Below are positions 11,288-22,451 of a DNA stretch of 64,000 bases, piece after piece. Both the position numbers and the translations under genes were made by a program. The notes under the pieces were generated by a model. It did no database searches. It had not been told where the DNA came from and saw only the letters and a list, made by a program, of their open reading frames with translations. This DNA comes from Anthopleura xanthogrammica. Taxonomy: Eukaryota; Cnidaria; Anthozoa; Actiniaria; Actiniidae. Every line of letters starts with the position of its first letter. The first letter of the stretch is position 1. Location of the stretch: positions 15,239,590 through 15,303,589 of the forward strand of contig OZ025212.1 of the NCBI GenBank assembly GCA_964019055.1. The letters run 5' to 3'.

Positions 11288-11295
11288 TATAAAAG
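11288..11295 (+). promoter_or_regulatory. TATA box of gene 2
   Basis: TATAAAAG, same position relative to the ATG as in the other copies. Confidence 0.75.
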
Positions 11296-11429
11296 CCTGA
11301 TTTATTGGTAATTCTGAGCAGAACACTTTGATCTTCAGTCATCGTGCAACGTTGGATAAGATTCTCAGTTCGTCTTTGCTTGAATCAAAGTTTTCGTTCA
11401 ATTGGATCCAGTCGACTGTGTTCATTACG

Positions 11430-12570
11430 ATGAATATCTCATATGGAGTTGTGTTTCTATTTCTGGTGACTTTGGTAAGTGAAATACGTCTAATGATAAA
11501 GTATTTTTGACACCTTTTTGTGCGTTAATAAATGAAGCTCAGTTTCATCAATGATGTTCCAATTTGTCGTTTCTTTTTTCTTCTTATAGGGTTTGACGAG
11601 TTTCGTTTCATCGCGAAAAGTTAAACCATGTGCTGGTTCCAAGGTAGGTGATATTCACTGAATAATAGGCTTCATTTCGAGAGAGAGAGAGATCGTCTGT
11701 AAGAAATCTTTATTATCTTGCGTACAATATATCTAGCGTAGTTCACGTCCAAAACTAGCCTTTGCTCATCTACGAAGCCTTTAAGATACTATAACTTAAC
11801 CGTAATTGCTTTCTGCGATTCTCTATTCAAAAACTAAGTTCAGAGGGGAAAAAATATTTTTTCTTATTCTTGTTTTTTAGGATGGCTCCTGTCCACAATC
11901 TCATGTCAATCAACCAAACCCCTTCCAACCGAAATCCTGCCTTGACTACCTGAAAAAAGACCGTGACTCCAAATGCGGTGTTTACCAGATCTACGATAAC
12001 GCTGGTAACAGCTTTCCTGTCTACTGTGATATGAAGACCGAGCCAGGAAATGCCTGGATACTCGTCATGTCTTGGAGACACAAATATCGATATTTAAGGC
12101 AATTTCGGCATAACCCCTTCAAACAGAACGCTCCCGTCAAAGAAAACGCACCAAACTTCAACCTGTACCGACAGACGCTGTCTCGTATGCAGTCCATCAA
12201 GAGTCACTCTACACACTGGAGAGCCACGTGTAGTTACCCTACACACGGGGTAGACTACAGAGACTACGTCAGCGGTAACTTCAAGGACTTTGACATCATG
12301 ACATTCATCGGTGGTGGAGCTTGCAAGAAAGTGGATTATGTCAACATCCGTGGACATATCGGTATCCACACGACCGCTCGCTGGTGGCAGGTTCTCAATT
12401 CGTACACCTTGCACATTGATAGTAGCTCTAGAGGATGTGCATTCGTGCCAGTCTCAGGATCAGTGTCAAGCGAAGATAACTTTGGTTACTATGGTATCAC
12501 TAACCCCAAGTTCCGCTGTACCGCCAACGACAAGTCAACAACCCAGTGGTGGTTCGGTGGTCATCTTTGA
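11430..12570 (+). CDS. Gene 2: secreted fibrinogen-related (FReD-like) protein
   Basis: Exons 11430-11474, 11590-11643 and 11881-12570 with introns of 115 and 237 bp, phase 0. The product is 262 residues. The signal peptide is the same as gene 1, but exon 2 is three codons shorter (GLTSFVSSRKVKPCAGSK, lacking the SI insertion). Exon 3 has KCGVYQIYDNAG (Gln instead of Lys), the RHKYRYLRQFRHN patch shared with gene 1, the invariant core from NFNLYRQTL to YRDYV, RWWQVLNSYTLHID, and the end WWFGGHL. Nine cysteines. Its intron lengths and intron 2 sequence match gene 4 almost exactly, showing recent exchange or common descent. Expected to be secreted; ligand and role unknown. Confidence 0.9.
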
Positions 12571-12805
12571 ACAAGAAAACCGTGTTCCGGACTGACTGAC
12601 AGGACAAGCGAGAATACGCGATGTAGAATTTAGTTTGTAATAAACAACTGAAAAGACTTGTAAGGATAAAACTGAAACAGCAGTAAAAGTAATTTAATTA
12701 AAAGGGACTAAACTAAATTATAAATGAATATTACACTATAAATGAAAATGTGTAGTTTGATCAAGAGTCCGTTACCTTCCTTCATATTGGTATTAAAACG
12801 ATCAG

Positions 12806-12811
12806 AATAAA
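12806..12811 (+). terminator. Polyadenylation signal of gene 2
   Basis: AATAAA in the conserved context GATCAGAATAAAG. Confidence 0.65.
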
Positions 12812-13071
12812 GAAGAGCATTGAAAAACCAAGCAGTTCTATTTCTGAGTTTTTACTTTCACTTTTGGCAATAGAGATTTCAGTAAAGCAGTTTGGGCTTA
12901 CTAGAAAATTTCAGTCTTTATTTCAATACATATACATTACAGAGTGGAAGCGAATCTAGGGACGACGAGGGGTAACTAAGCAACCTCCCTTCCCTTTGCA
13001 AAAAAATATTATGTTTATAACTTAAAATATGCATTTGTCCGGAAAACCTTCATTCGATTGACTTCAAGCTC

Positions 13072-13278
13072 TCAAACTGTGAATTTGATTTCCGTCAATT
13101 TGAGAAGCCATTTTTTCAACTGATTTTGCCTCCTTTTATGGGTTTCCTGTGGTAATAGTGCGAGGTATCCGTGACCATCACTTTCTTTTAAAACTCCTGC
13201 ATCCTCCCCTGCAATAATGGGACTAAAGTCAGTATCTTCTGCATACATGCTAGCAGAAAAATAACAAGCTCTGCACAT
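13072..13278 (-). other. Minus-strand open frame conserved with unit 3
   Basis: Frame of 68 codons beginning MCRACYFSASM and containing QNQLKKWLLKLTEIKF. The unit 3 copy (22230-22451) keeps the frame through many substitutions, including amino-acid changes. No domain recognised, no TATA box or splice signals identified. It may be a relic exon or part of an old mobile element. Confidence 0.3.
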
Positions 13279-14103
13279 TAGACCTTAGCCCGACCTTTGC
13301 GAGAGGGGGAGGTTGATACTTTTGATGTCGACAAAACCATTACTTTTTTTACATCAAAAACGAGAAAATGTACATCATTAATACCTATTTAACTTGCGCT
13401 TTAAGAATTTGGTAGTTTTAGTACAAGAATCCAAAATTGTGGAAAATCCCAATCCGTGGATTATCCTCTTGGATCGGACTTTTTCCAAAAGGAGCGTCGG
13501 ATCGAAAAACGTTTCTTTGATATTTTGACTCAAAAACAATGAGGAAAGTGTAACGGTACTTGACGCATTACTTTAAAGGAGTTATTTTTGAAAATTATTA
13601 ATAAATATGGTTTTTATGAAGAAAAAAAACATAAGGATGGCCAGTAGGAATTAGTGAATTCATTCCTCATATTTTACCATTTCTTTTCAGCTTTATCAAA
13701 CGAAAACTCAATAAAGCTTTCTAAAATCTCTCACTTGTGGCCAGAAGACATGCTAAAACAGAAAGGGCACTCGTAGCGTTACCATAGAAACCACATTGTA
13801 AAACGGACTGGCATGAGAAGGGAGTCGGTGTGTATTCCAAAGGGATGGATATTCTATACTGTATAATCGCTTCAATACCATTCAAGTAAAAACAGAAAAA
13901 GTAAGTAGAGATGTGTATGTGTTTAAAACAATATTTATACATGTATGTATGTCTGTATATTCTAGACTATACAATCCTGTATGGGCTTCCTGTGAAGCGG
14001 AGAAGGTCCACAGGAAGCCCAACCCATTTTTCAAAAAGTACCATTCACCATACTAAAATTTCATTTAATATAAGCCTCTGTCCACGCTGTTCTTTTTTTC
14101 CAA

Positions 14104-14400
14104 GAATATTCTTATTCTGAGGCACCCAACCCATCCGACTACACCTATCTAATCCATCTCATGTATATTCTTATTCTGATACATCCATCCAATCCATCTC
14201 GTGTACATTCTTATTCTGATGCGCCCATCCAATCCATCTCGTGTACATTCTTATTCTGATGCAACCATCCAATCCATCTCGTGTACATTCTTATTCTGAT
14301 ACACCCATCCAATCCATCTCGTGTACATTCTTCTTCTGATGCACTCATCCAATCCATCTCGTGTACACTCTTTTTCTGATACGTTCTTCCAATCTTTTTA
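14104..14400. repeat. 40-bp minisatellite, unit 2 array (about 7 monomers)
   Basis: Shortest array of this family. It starts with the GAGGCACCCAACCCATCCGA edge monomer and ends with the GATACGTTCTTCCAATC edge. Confidence 0.95.
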
Positions 14401-15209
14401 CCTTACCTCTAAATGTGATTTTTCAATTATTTGTTGTTGTTTTTTTTCTTTTTTTTTTTCTTTTCTTTCTTATTGGTTCTCATCGTTTTTAATTTTGTAG
14501 ACTACGTTTTTAGAAAGTAGTGTATATCCAACACTCACTACCAATCTGCTTAGTAACAGAATTTCATGCGCCCAAGAAACTTTAACAAGTTCAGAAAAAA
14601 ACTATTATATTAAAAGCGAAGATCGCATTTAGCTGGATTCCTCTGGTTCTTTTGTTAATTGGAAGGCTCAGGTTAAGGAGATTGATTTGTTTTATTGATT
14701 GATTAACCAGGACCATACTTCCAGACATCGAGTGCTGTAGCATCGTATGGACTTACGGCTACGCTGGAGATTTCGACCCCAACACCGCTATCCCGGGAGG
14801 ACATTACTGACTGATCAGGAAGCTCGGCCGAAGCCTAAAGGAGAGGTTAGTCGGCCCCTAGACCGTAGATGATTAACCCCTTGCTATGACCAGCACACCC
14901 GGTATGTCGCTTGTGTCGTTGATGGTTTTGCCCCTATGGTTATTTCTTTCCATGTGGGATGTGTTTTCAAAAACCATTCTCGATGTATGCACAGATAAGC
15001 TAGGGATAGAAATCAGAACTGGGAGGTTTTTGTTATCTTATAACTCAAAATACTTTTTTTGTTATAATTTGAGACATGCAAAAGCACACCGAGCACGCGC
15101 ATGCGTATATTGGAATTATTATCAGCAGTGAAAAGAAAACAAAACAAACAAAACAAAACAAACAAATTGTAAGCGAACCAGAGTGTGCCGTTTCGATTTA
15201 AATCCCACT
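14401..15209. other. Spacer between minisatellites, unit 2
   Basis: T-rich segment and GC-rich block copy 2 (14707-14900). Then comes an 81-codon frame (14886-15131) beginning MTSTPGMSLVSLMVLPLWLF, whose hydrophobic N-terminus resembles a signal peptide or membrane segment. The frame recurs with different ends in units 3, 5 and 6 and at 50965, and lacks its ATG in unit 1. Because the copies are nearly identical DNA, conservation is not evidence of coding. Confidence 0.5.
14707..14900. repeat. GC-rich conserved block, copy 2
   Basis: Same block as 7841-8034, with a few substitutions. Confidence 0.45.
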
Positions 15210-15795
15210 AACAGGATCCAATCATATCCTGGAGTATCCGATCATATCCTGGAGGATCCAATCACATCCTGGAGTATCCAATCATATCCTGGAGGATCCA
15301 ATCATATTCTGAAGGATCCAATAATATCCTGGAGGATCCAATAATATTCTGGAGAATCCAATCATATCCTGAAGGATACAATCATATCCTGGAGGATCCA
15401 ATCATATCCTGGAGGATCCAATCATATCCTGGAGGATCCAGTCATATCCTGGAGGATCCAATCATATCCTGGAGGATCCAATCATATCCTGGAGGATCCA
15501 ATCATATCCTGAAGGATCCAATCATATCCTGGAGGATCCAATCATATTCTGGAGGATCCAATCATATGCTGGAGGATTCAATCATATGCTGGAGGATCCA
15601 ATAATATCCTGGAGGATCCAATCATATTCTGGAGGATCCAATCATATGCTGGAGGATTCAATCATATGCTGGAGGATCCAATCATATCCTGGAGGATCCA
15701 ATCATATCCTGGAGGATCCAGTCATATCCTGGAGGATTCAATCATATGCTGGAGGATCCAATCATATCCTGGAGGATCCAATCATATTCTGGAGA
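15210..15795. repeat. 20-bp minisatellite, unit 2 array (about 29 monomers)
   Basis: Same monomer as unit 1. ATATGCTGGAGG variants recur in a pattern that suggests short internal duplications around 15560-15670. Confidence 0.96.
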
Positions 15796-16201
15796 ATTTG
15801 ACTACGTGTAGCTCGAACGAATTGGCTGGTTTGATGATACTAACAATACACTGTCAATGGGGTGGTATCAGTATTCAATGTTCTCCCGTACTGGCTATGG
15901 TATCCTCGCGTTCCCCCTGCCTACGTCAGTGTGTCTAACATGTTTGCAAATCCTGTGTTATTTTGACCGTTTCGGGTTCGCTAAGTGACAAGCATTTTGG
16001 TCTTCTACGTAGTATCAATCATTCTATTTACTTTCACTGATAGTGCATGTTCTGTTGAGTTGCACAGTTAATGTTGAATCAACAGTATATAACCACAATC
16101 GTGTTGCAGTCCTCGATAGTTTTGTAACATGGTCATTGCACTGTTTTACTCGCCTTTCTTTCAACGAAATTTCAGGGGGGGGTAGGGAGGGGAGTCTATT
16201 A
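15796..16201. other. Spacer between the 20-bp array and AGAC tract, unit 2
   Basis: Copy of 9633-10036, ending in an eight-G run (CAGGGGGGGGTAGGGAGGGG) that is quadruplex-capable. Confidence 0.65.
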
Positions 16202-16238
<37 letters not shown>

Positions 16239-16239
16239 G
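16202..16239. repeat. Short (AGAC)n tract, unit 2-3 boundary
   Basis: About nine AGAC copies, the shortest boundary tract in the window. Confidence 0.95.
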
Positions 16240-17028
16240 GCAAACAGAGTGCTTTCAAAGTTTTGAAATTGCCCGAGTCACCAATTCAATTTTATGAGTT
16301 TATCATATACAGGCCAAAAACGATAAAAATTCATGTTCTTTAGGAAACCAATATAATAGTCGAGCGCTGTCAATCATCCTGAACTATCTTTTACCAGTTT
16401 TACGAGGCCGCGTTTGCGGGAAAACGTTTATCTAGACACCTGTACCATTTCTATTGTTCTCATTTTTACTTGAGTTTTTATATATTTATTTATTCTAAGG
16501 ATTTTTTCGTCCCTCTAAGTATCTCCAACGCAAAACTGACAGAAAGCTATTTTATAATTTATTAGTAAGCGTTGCTAGGTAACTAAACAACCAATCATTT
16601 CCTAGTAATTCGGCCCTGATAATAAGCAAGAAAGCCCTCCTTGATTAGCCAATCAGCATCAAGTAATTTTGCCCTATTTCATAATAAAAAACGATAGGTC
16701 TTAACAATATCAATAATATATAATATAATACATATTAATTGTTATTGTTAATGTATCTCGCCTTTTTAATCTATTTTGATGTGATTTCCACTAGTGGAGA
16801 AGGAGAAACCTTTGTGCCCAGTGGGTAGCCGAATTTGTTTATTTCTTTTTTATATTTAAATAAATTTTCATGAAATTTCTTGTATCCCGTTGAAAGAGGA
16901 AGTTCTAGAACATATCTACTCTTCTGGTTCAAGGTTAAAAGCAGAATAATAAATAATGGATAAAAAATGTCTTGGAAAAATGAATTGTTGCATCCGAAGC
17001 ACAAGGAATCAATCGAATAATGGCTTCA
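16240..17028. other. First 5'-flank copy of unit 3
   Basis: Flank homologous to 10207-10993. It ends at the TTAA-type site (mutated to TTCA, 17025-17028) where the MITE inserted. Part of this flank is repeated after the LINE fragment (19010-19260). Confidence 0.65.
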
Positions 17029-17660
17029 GGTGACTGCCTACTTTTGAATGCTTGATTTGAGCCTACGATGAGCGCGCGCACAAAAACCGCTGAATAAAAT
17101 ACGAAATTTTATTGAGGAACCATACACGTTTTGAACTTCAACAGCGCAAAACCCTCAAATTTTGCACGGGACTCTATACTTTTTATAAGCTTAATTAAAA
17201 GAACTTCTAAAAATCTACATTATGTCAAATTTTTTACAAAAGTTAATTTTTCTAACTATAATGAAGAAATAGATTTTTGAAGGAATTTTTGCTCCAATTT
17301 ATGAGCTTTTTGAGAGCACTGAAATGGCGAAATATGACAAATCGATGTATTTCTTTGTCTTTTATTCAAAAAATATCCATGTCGTATTGTAGAATAATTC
17401 TCTAGCTGGCATTTGTGCATGATATAGTCTGCAAAGAACTATTATCTTATGAGTTGTAATTTTTTCCCTGATCACTTCCGGTGGCGCAAGTTTTGCTTCA
17501 AAAACTCGCGCGTAGGCATCCATTAAATGCTGATTATCTCGAAAACGAGCGCGGGACACTCCATTTTTCTTTTCACATTCGGAATCAGCATTAAATTTCA
17601 CTTTAAAAAATCGTAGTTTAAAAAAAAGTTTAAATTTTTTTCCAAAAGTAGCCAGTCACC
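17029..17660. mobile_element. TTAA-flanked MITE, copy in unit 3
   Basis: Inverted ends GGTGACTGCCTACTTTTG / CAAAAGTAGCCAGTCACC match at 17 of 18 positions. They are flanked by TTCA and TTAA. The empty site at 10990 reads GGCTTAATTAAAAA, proving insertion with TTAA duplication, as for piggyBac-type elements (established knowledge). About 632 bp, so non-autonomous. A minus-strand frame (17362-17601) is kept in all three copies. Confidence 0.85.
17362..17601 (-). other. Open frame inside the TTAA MITE
   Basis: 79 codons, MKFNADSECEKKNGVSRARF at the start and NTTWIFFE at the end. Copies at 37153-37392 and 53777-54061 remain open with a handful of replacements. No transposase or other domain recognised. 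It could be a captured host fragment or chance. Confidence 0.25.
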
Positions 17661-17744
17661 TTAATTAAAAAAATTAAGGCATATCATAATAAAAAACGAT
17701 AGGTCTTAACAATATCAATAATATATAATGTAATACATGATTAA

Positions 17745-18895
17745 AAAACACGTTATTGAACATTGCTCATCTTAATGTCTATAGTACAAAGTGGACACCA
17801 TAAATTTAACTGCTCCTTGAAGAACATAAGTACGATATCCTGGCAATCACTGAAATATTCCTAGACAACACTGTGTTACGAAGGTTTTCTCTGGTGGGAC
17901 TAGCTCGTCCTTCAGTGACACAGAATATTGATGCTTTCTAGTGTTTTACTGATCTTTATTCTGCTCTTGACTTCTCTCTCTACTGTTCTCGACTGACTAG
18001 TAGCAACTAGCAAACTCGTATATATGGGCTCAGCTAGGGGCTTACGTCACATAACCGGTTTGTGCCAAGTCAAACTGGGCACAACTAGTCATGTCGCAAT
18101 GACGTAAGGCTTGAGGGCAGCTATTTACTTAGTGCAAAAATAAGAGCACTTGTCCACAAGACTCGCCCTAGCCAAACCGGCAATAGAATTCGCTAGTTCA
18201 ACTAGTAAAGAATATTTTACGATATAGGGATTCCGGTGCCTCTACTGAAACACCTCTAAGCCAGAGCTTAGAAAATAGCTTGTCGAGTGTTTGTTTGTTG
18301 AGTAAACAGAGCTACCATTCCCAGTACGCATGTGCAAACTTGCGCAGGGCCAAAACTGGTTTGCTCTGTAAAACCACTGGATATCTCCTAACAACATCCA
18401 CCTGTATTAGGCAATTGGATCTAACCAGTGTCAACAAACAAACACACTATTACAAGGTGTCAGTCATTCTATATCCCTAATCCATTAGTTGCTGTGATAC
18501 CAAAACTTTTGACATTTTGATCTGCAACTTGACCTTTCATGCCTGTCTTCCTCTAGACTTTATGGCATCGCAGTTAACTATCTGTTTATCTTAATTAAAT
18601 ATAATTATTTTTTCCTGTTTCTTATTTTCTTATTCATGTCACGTCCCTTAGGAAAAATCTCTCCTTACAACTGTACTTACTCAACAGCTTACCATCGACA
18701 ACTATAGACTAATACGACGAGCTAGACCTAGAGGTTTTGGTGGAGGATGCGCCTTCTATGTTACCAATCACTTATCAGTGCAACATCAAAAGTGTTTAGA
18801 CAACAGTAATATCGAGGCTATATGCTCACATACTACCACTCAGCGTTGGAACTTAATTACGGTCACGAAGATCCCCGCACCTGGAAATCCATTTG
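17745..18895 (+). mobile_element. Non-LTR retrotransposon (LINE) endonuclease fragment, split by an LTR-like insertion
   Basis: Translated parts read LLNIAHLNV, LLEEHKYDILAITEIFLDN and, after the insertion, NYRLIRRARPRGFGGG and AFYVTNHLSVQHQK. This is the pattern of an APE-type LINE endonuclease: the hLN start, the D-I-L-A-I-T-E catalytic Glu strand, then the R-R-x-R-P-x-G-x-G-G-G loop. Stops and frameshifts make it dead. No reverse transcriptase is present. Confidence 0.75.
17874..18669. mobile_element. Solo-LTR-like insertion in the LINE fragment
   Basis: 796 bp beginning TGTTACGAAGG and ending CTCCTTACA (TG...CA ends). It is flanked by direct repeats ACTG (17870-17873 and 18670-18673). 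Units 5 and 6 have the uninterrupted site CAACACTGTACTTACTC. The size, TG...CA ends and 4-bp duplication fit a solo LTR. There is no internal retrotransposon coding and a TATATATGGG motif is inside. The slight resemblance of its two ends leaves a DNA transposon possible. Confidence 0.6.
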
Positions 18896-19281
18896 CCTAA
18901 AGTGTAACACCACGCGGAATATTTCTATTCCAATAAAATCTTATTTTAACTAGCTTAACTAGCATATCTTTAACAATTTACGGGCCCACAGTAATTGGCG
19001 AAAGGCAATCTATTTTGATGTGATTTCCACTAGTGGAGAAGGAGAAACCTTTGTGCCCAGTGGGTAGCCGAATTTGTTTATTTCTTTTTTATATTAAAAT
19101 AAATTTTCATGAAATTTCTTGTATTCAGTTGAAAGAGGAAGTTCTATACATAGCTACTCTATTGATTCAAGGTTAAAAGCAGAATAATAAATAATGCATA
19201 AAAAATGTCTTGGAATAATGAACTGTTGCATCCGAAGCACAATCGAATAATGGCAAATTAAAAATTAAAGCATATTGAATA
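18896..19281. other. Second 5'-flank copy of unit 3
   Basis: After the LINE remnant the sequence resumes with a second copy of the flank (ATTTCCACTAGTGGAGAAGG) already seen at 16783, showing a local duplication around the inserted elements. No gene. Confidence 0.65.
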
Positions 19282-19550
19282 CACCTATATTTACAAGAAC
19301 GTTGTCATATAGAAATAAAAAAATAATAAATCAACAAATAGGAATTAACCAGAAATATATTTTTTATTTTCATTATAAAGCTCCCTAGATTGATGAGAAT
19401 ATAACTGTTTAGTATATACCAACAAGATAATCTCAAAAATGTCAGTCTATAACTTCAAAACAGTGAATAATTACCCCTGTTTTGCAAAAAAAAATTAATT
19501 CCTATTCGTTATTTGTTATTTTCGTAAGACAACGTTCTTGCAATTAGGTG
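19282..19550. mobile_element. TA-flanked MITE with long inverted repeats, unit 3
   Basis: The ends are CACCTATATTTACAAGAACG and CGTTCTTGCAATTAGGTG. Inverted similarity continues about 60 bp inward (ATAGGAATTAA against TTAATTCCTAT). TA flanks both sides, as for Tc1/mariner-type insertion. 269 bp, no coding capacity. A truncated copy lies at 38493 and a full copy at 55997. Confidence 0.75.
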
Positions 19551-20473
19551 TAAATACAAAAATAAAGAATAATGAATAATGGTACTCCCGATACTGATAA
19601 TGGCGAGGACACTTCGCTGTCGTCTTTTCATGGCCTGGTGATTTGAAATCTAGGTGTGCAGTACATTATTTGTCAAAGAGAAAATTCCCAAAAATATTCT
19701 CCGGTATCTCTTGTCAAATTGAACGGATGATATTTTTCAACCAACAAGGAAGAAATATCCTATTTCTAAAAGATATTTGGTGAATCTTTACATGGACGAG
19801 TTTTCTTTATCTTTGATTTAAAGCTGTTGTTTATCGAGACGAAATCCTGGGCTTGGAATTGGAAATATTGAGCAACGAACACTGAAATATCTTGATCACT
19901 GATAAGCTAGTTCGTTAAGGGCTGAAAGAAGCAAAAGTACCTGAATGGCTACCACGATCGTTAACACACTATATATTTTTTTCCTTCATTTTGATTCGCC
20001 TCCACCCAGTTATCTGAAGCTTAAAGTACGATGAATAATTTCCTCCATTATTGATTGTAAGTTCCTCTTTCTTTCGGGGGGGGGGGGGGGGGGGGGGTGT
20101 ATGGTTATGCTTCTTTTAGCCTATTTGGTGAATCGTTTTATGGAGGACTTTTATTTCCTTTATCTTTGATGGCTGCCACGATCTTTAACCCTTTTTATTC
20201 ATATATTTTTATTCATTTTTATTCTCCTTCATTCATTTACCTAAAGCTGAAAGTAACGATGAATAATTTGCCGCATTTATTGATTTATTGTACGTTCCTC
20301 TTTCTTTCGGGGGGGGGGGGGGAGGTATTGTTTTGCCTTTATAGTTATAAACAATGCACAGCAAGTTTCTTCATTGTTTCTTTGTGTTAAAAACTAAGTT
20401 CGTGAAATTTCGTGTTTCCAATCAATTGAGGAAGTCCTAATTCAGTTTTCATCTAGTAAATACTATATTCTTT
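19551..20473. other. Proximal 5' flank of gene 3
   Basis: Segment found only in units 3, 5 and 6 (about 19560-19980). Two tandem versions of the GAAGCTTAAAGTACGATGAA to poly-G element follow (G runs at about 20077-20097 and 20309-20322), then the CCAATCA box near 20418. The open frame across 20097-20390 is a chance frame. Confidence 0.6.
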
Positions 20474-20481
20474 TATAAAAG
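20474..20481 (+). promoter_or_regulatory. TATA box of gene 3
   Basis: TATAAAAG, same context as in the other genes. Confidence 0.75.
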
Positions 20482-20615
20482 CCTGAACTATTGGTAATTC
20501 TGAGCAGAACACTTTCATCTTCAGTCATCGTGCAACGTTGGATAAGATTCTCAGTTCGTCTTTGCTTGAATCAAGGTTTTCGTTCAATTGGATCCAGTCG
20601 ACTGTGTTCATTACG

Positions 20616-21737
20616 ATGAATATCTCATATGGAGTTGTGTTCCTATTTCTGGTGACTTTGGTAAGTGAAATACGTCTAATGATAAAGTGTTTTTGACACC
20701 TTTTATTGCGTTAATAAATTAAGCTCAGCTTTATCAATGACGTTTCAATGAGCCGTTCATTTTTTCCCTAGAATTTGACGACTTTCGTTTCATCACGAAA
20801 AGTTAAATCTATTAAACCATGTGCTGGTTCCAAGGTAGGTGATATATTAACTGAATAATAGGCTTCATTTCGAGAGAAAGAGAGAGAAATCGTCTGTAAA
20901 ATATTCTCTTGCCTACAATATTTCTAGCGTAGTTCACGTCCAAAACTAGCCTTTGCTCATCTACGAAGCCTAACTGCTTTCTACATTTCTCTATTCAAGA
21001 ACCAAATTCAGAGAAAAAGTTTAATCTATTTTCATTCTTGATTGTAGGGTGGCTCCTGTCCACAACCTAAACTCAATCAAGCAAGCCCCTTCCAACCGAA
21101 ATCCTGCCTTGACTACCTGAAAAAAGACCGTGACTCCAAATGCGGTGTTTACAAGATCTACGATAACGCTGGTAACAGCTTTCCTGTCTACTGTGATATG
21201 AAGACCGAGCCAGGAAATGTCTGGACACTCGTCATGTCTTGGAGCAACAAACATCGATTGTTAAGACCATTTTTGCGAAACGCCTTCAAACAGAACGCTC
21301 CCGTCAAAGAAAACGCACCAAACTTCAACCTGTACCGGCAGACGTTGTCTCGTATGCAGTCCATCAAGAGTCACTCTACACACTGGAGAGCCACGTGTAG
21401 TTACCCTACACACGGGGTAGACTACAGGGACTACGTCAGCGGTAACTTCAAGGACTTCGACATCATGACATATATCGGTGGTGGAGGGTGCAAGAAAGTT
21501 GATCACATCAACATCCGTGGACATATCGGTATCCACACGACCGCTCGCTGGTGGCAGACTCTGAATGGGTACGCCTTGCACATTGATAGTAGCCATAAAG
21601 GCTGTGGATTCGTGCCAGTCTCAGGATCAGTGTCAAGCGAAGATAACTTTGGTTACTATGTTACCACCAACCCCAAGTTTCGCTGTACCGCCAACGACAA
21701 GTCAACAACCCAGTGGTGGTTCGGTGGTCATCTTTAA
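20616..21737 (+). CDS. Gene 3: secreted fibrinogen-related (FReD-like) protein
   Basis: Exons 20616-20660, 20772-20834 and 21048-21737 (introns 111 and 213 bp, phase 0) encode 265 residues. Exon 2 (NLTTFVSSRKVKSIKPCAGS) keeps the SI insertion shared with gene 1. Exon 3 starts GGSCPQPKLNQASPFQ, then KCGVYKIYDNAG. The first variable patch is SNKHRLLRPFLRNAFKQ, the second TYIGGGGCKKVDHINIRGH, the third WWQTLNGYALHIDSSHKGCG, and the protein ends WWFGGHL. Nine cysteines. The first variable patch is shared with gene 4, whose 5' half is of gene 2 type, so this locus probably donated or received sequence by conversion. A secreted protein, function not determined. Confidence 0.9.
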
Positions 21738-21978
21738 ACAAGAAAACCATGTTCCGGACTGCCTGGCAGGACAAGCGAGAAGCTAGAATACGCGATGTAG
21801 AATTTAGTTTGTAATCAACAACAGAGAAGACTTTAAGGATAAAACTGAAACAGCAATAATAGTAATTTAATTAAAAGGGACTAAACTAAATTATAAATGA
21901 ATATTACACTATAAATCAAAATGTGTAGTTTGATCAAGAGTCCGTTACCTTCCTTCACATTGGTATTAAAACGATCAG

Positions 21979-21984
21979 AATAAA
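21979..21984 (+). terminator. Polyadenylation signal of gene 3
   Basis: AATAAA in the conserved context GATCAGAATAAAG. Confidence 0.65.
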
Positions 21985-22229
21985 GAAGAGCATTGAAAAA
22001 CCAAGTAGTTGTATTTCTGAGGTTTTACTTTCACTTTTGGCAATAAAAATTAAAGTAAAGCAGTTTGGGGTTTTTAGAAAATTTCAGTCTTTATTTCAAT
22101 ACATGTACATTACAGAGTGGAAGCGAATCTAGGGACGACGAGAGGTAACTAAGCAACCTCCCTTCCCTTTGCAAAAAACAAATTATGTTTATAACTTAAA
22201 ATATGCATTTGTCCGGATAATATAAATCT

Positions 22230-22451
22230 TCATTCGATTTGTTTCAAGCTCTCAAATTTAATTTCCGTCAATTTGAGAAGCCACTTTTTCAACTGATTTT
22301 GCCGCTTTTTATGGGTTTCCTGTGGTAATATTGCGAGGTATCCGTGACAATCACTTTCTTTTAAAACTCCTGGATCCTCCCCTCTATTAATGGGACAAAA
22401 GTCAATTTCTTCTTCATGCATGCTAGCAGAAAAATAACAAGCTCTGCACAT
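22230..22451 (-). other. Minus-strand open frame, second copy
   Basis: 73 codons, MCRACYFSASMHEEEIDFCP at the start. It aligns with 13072-13278, preserving the frame despite differences at about a fifth of residues and an altered C-terminus. Unknown product. Confidence 0.3.

Larger units (their letters stand above)
12571..14103. other. 3' spacer of unit 2
   Basis: 3'UTR and flank. It holds a minus-strand open frame (13072-13278, listed separately) in place of the MITE and palindrome of unit 1. A decayed copy of the small spliced gene follows (donor and acceptor motifs near 13900-13965, frame broken) and is truncated at CCATTCACC, where it joins the left edge of the 40-bp array. Confidence 0.6.
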
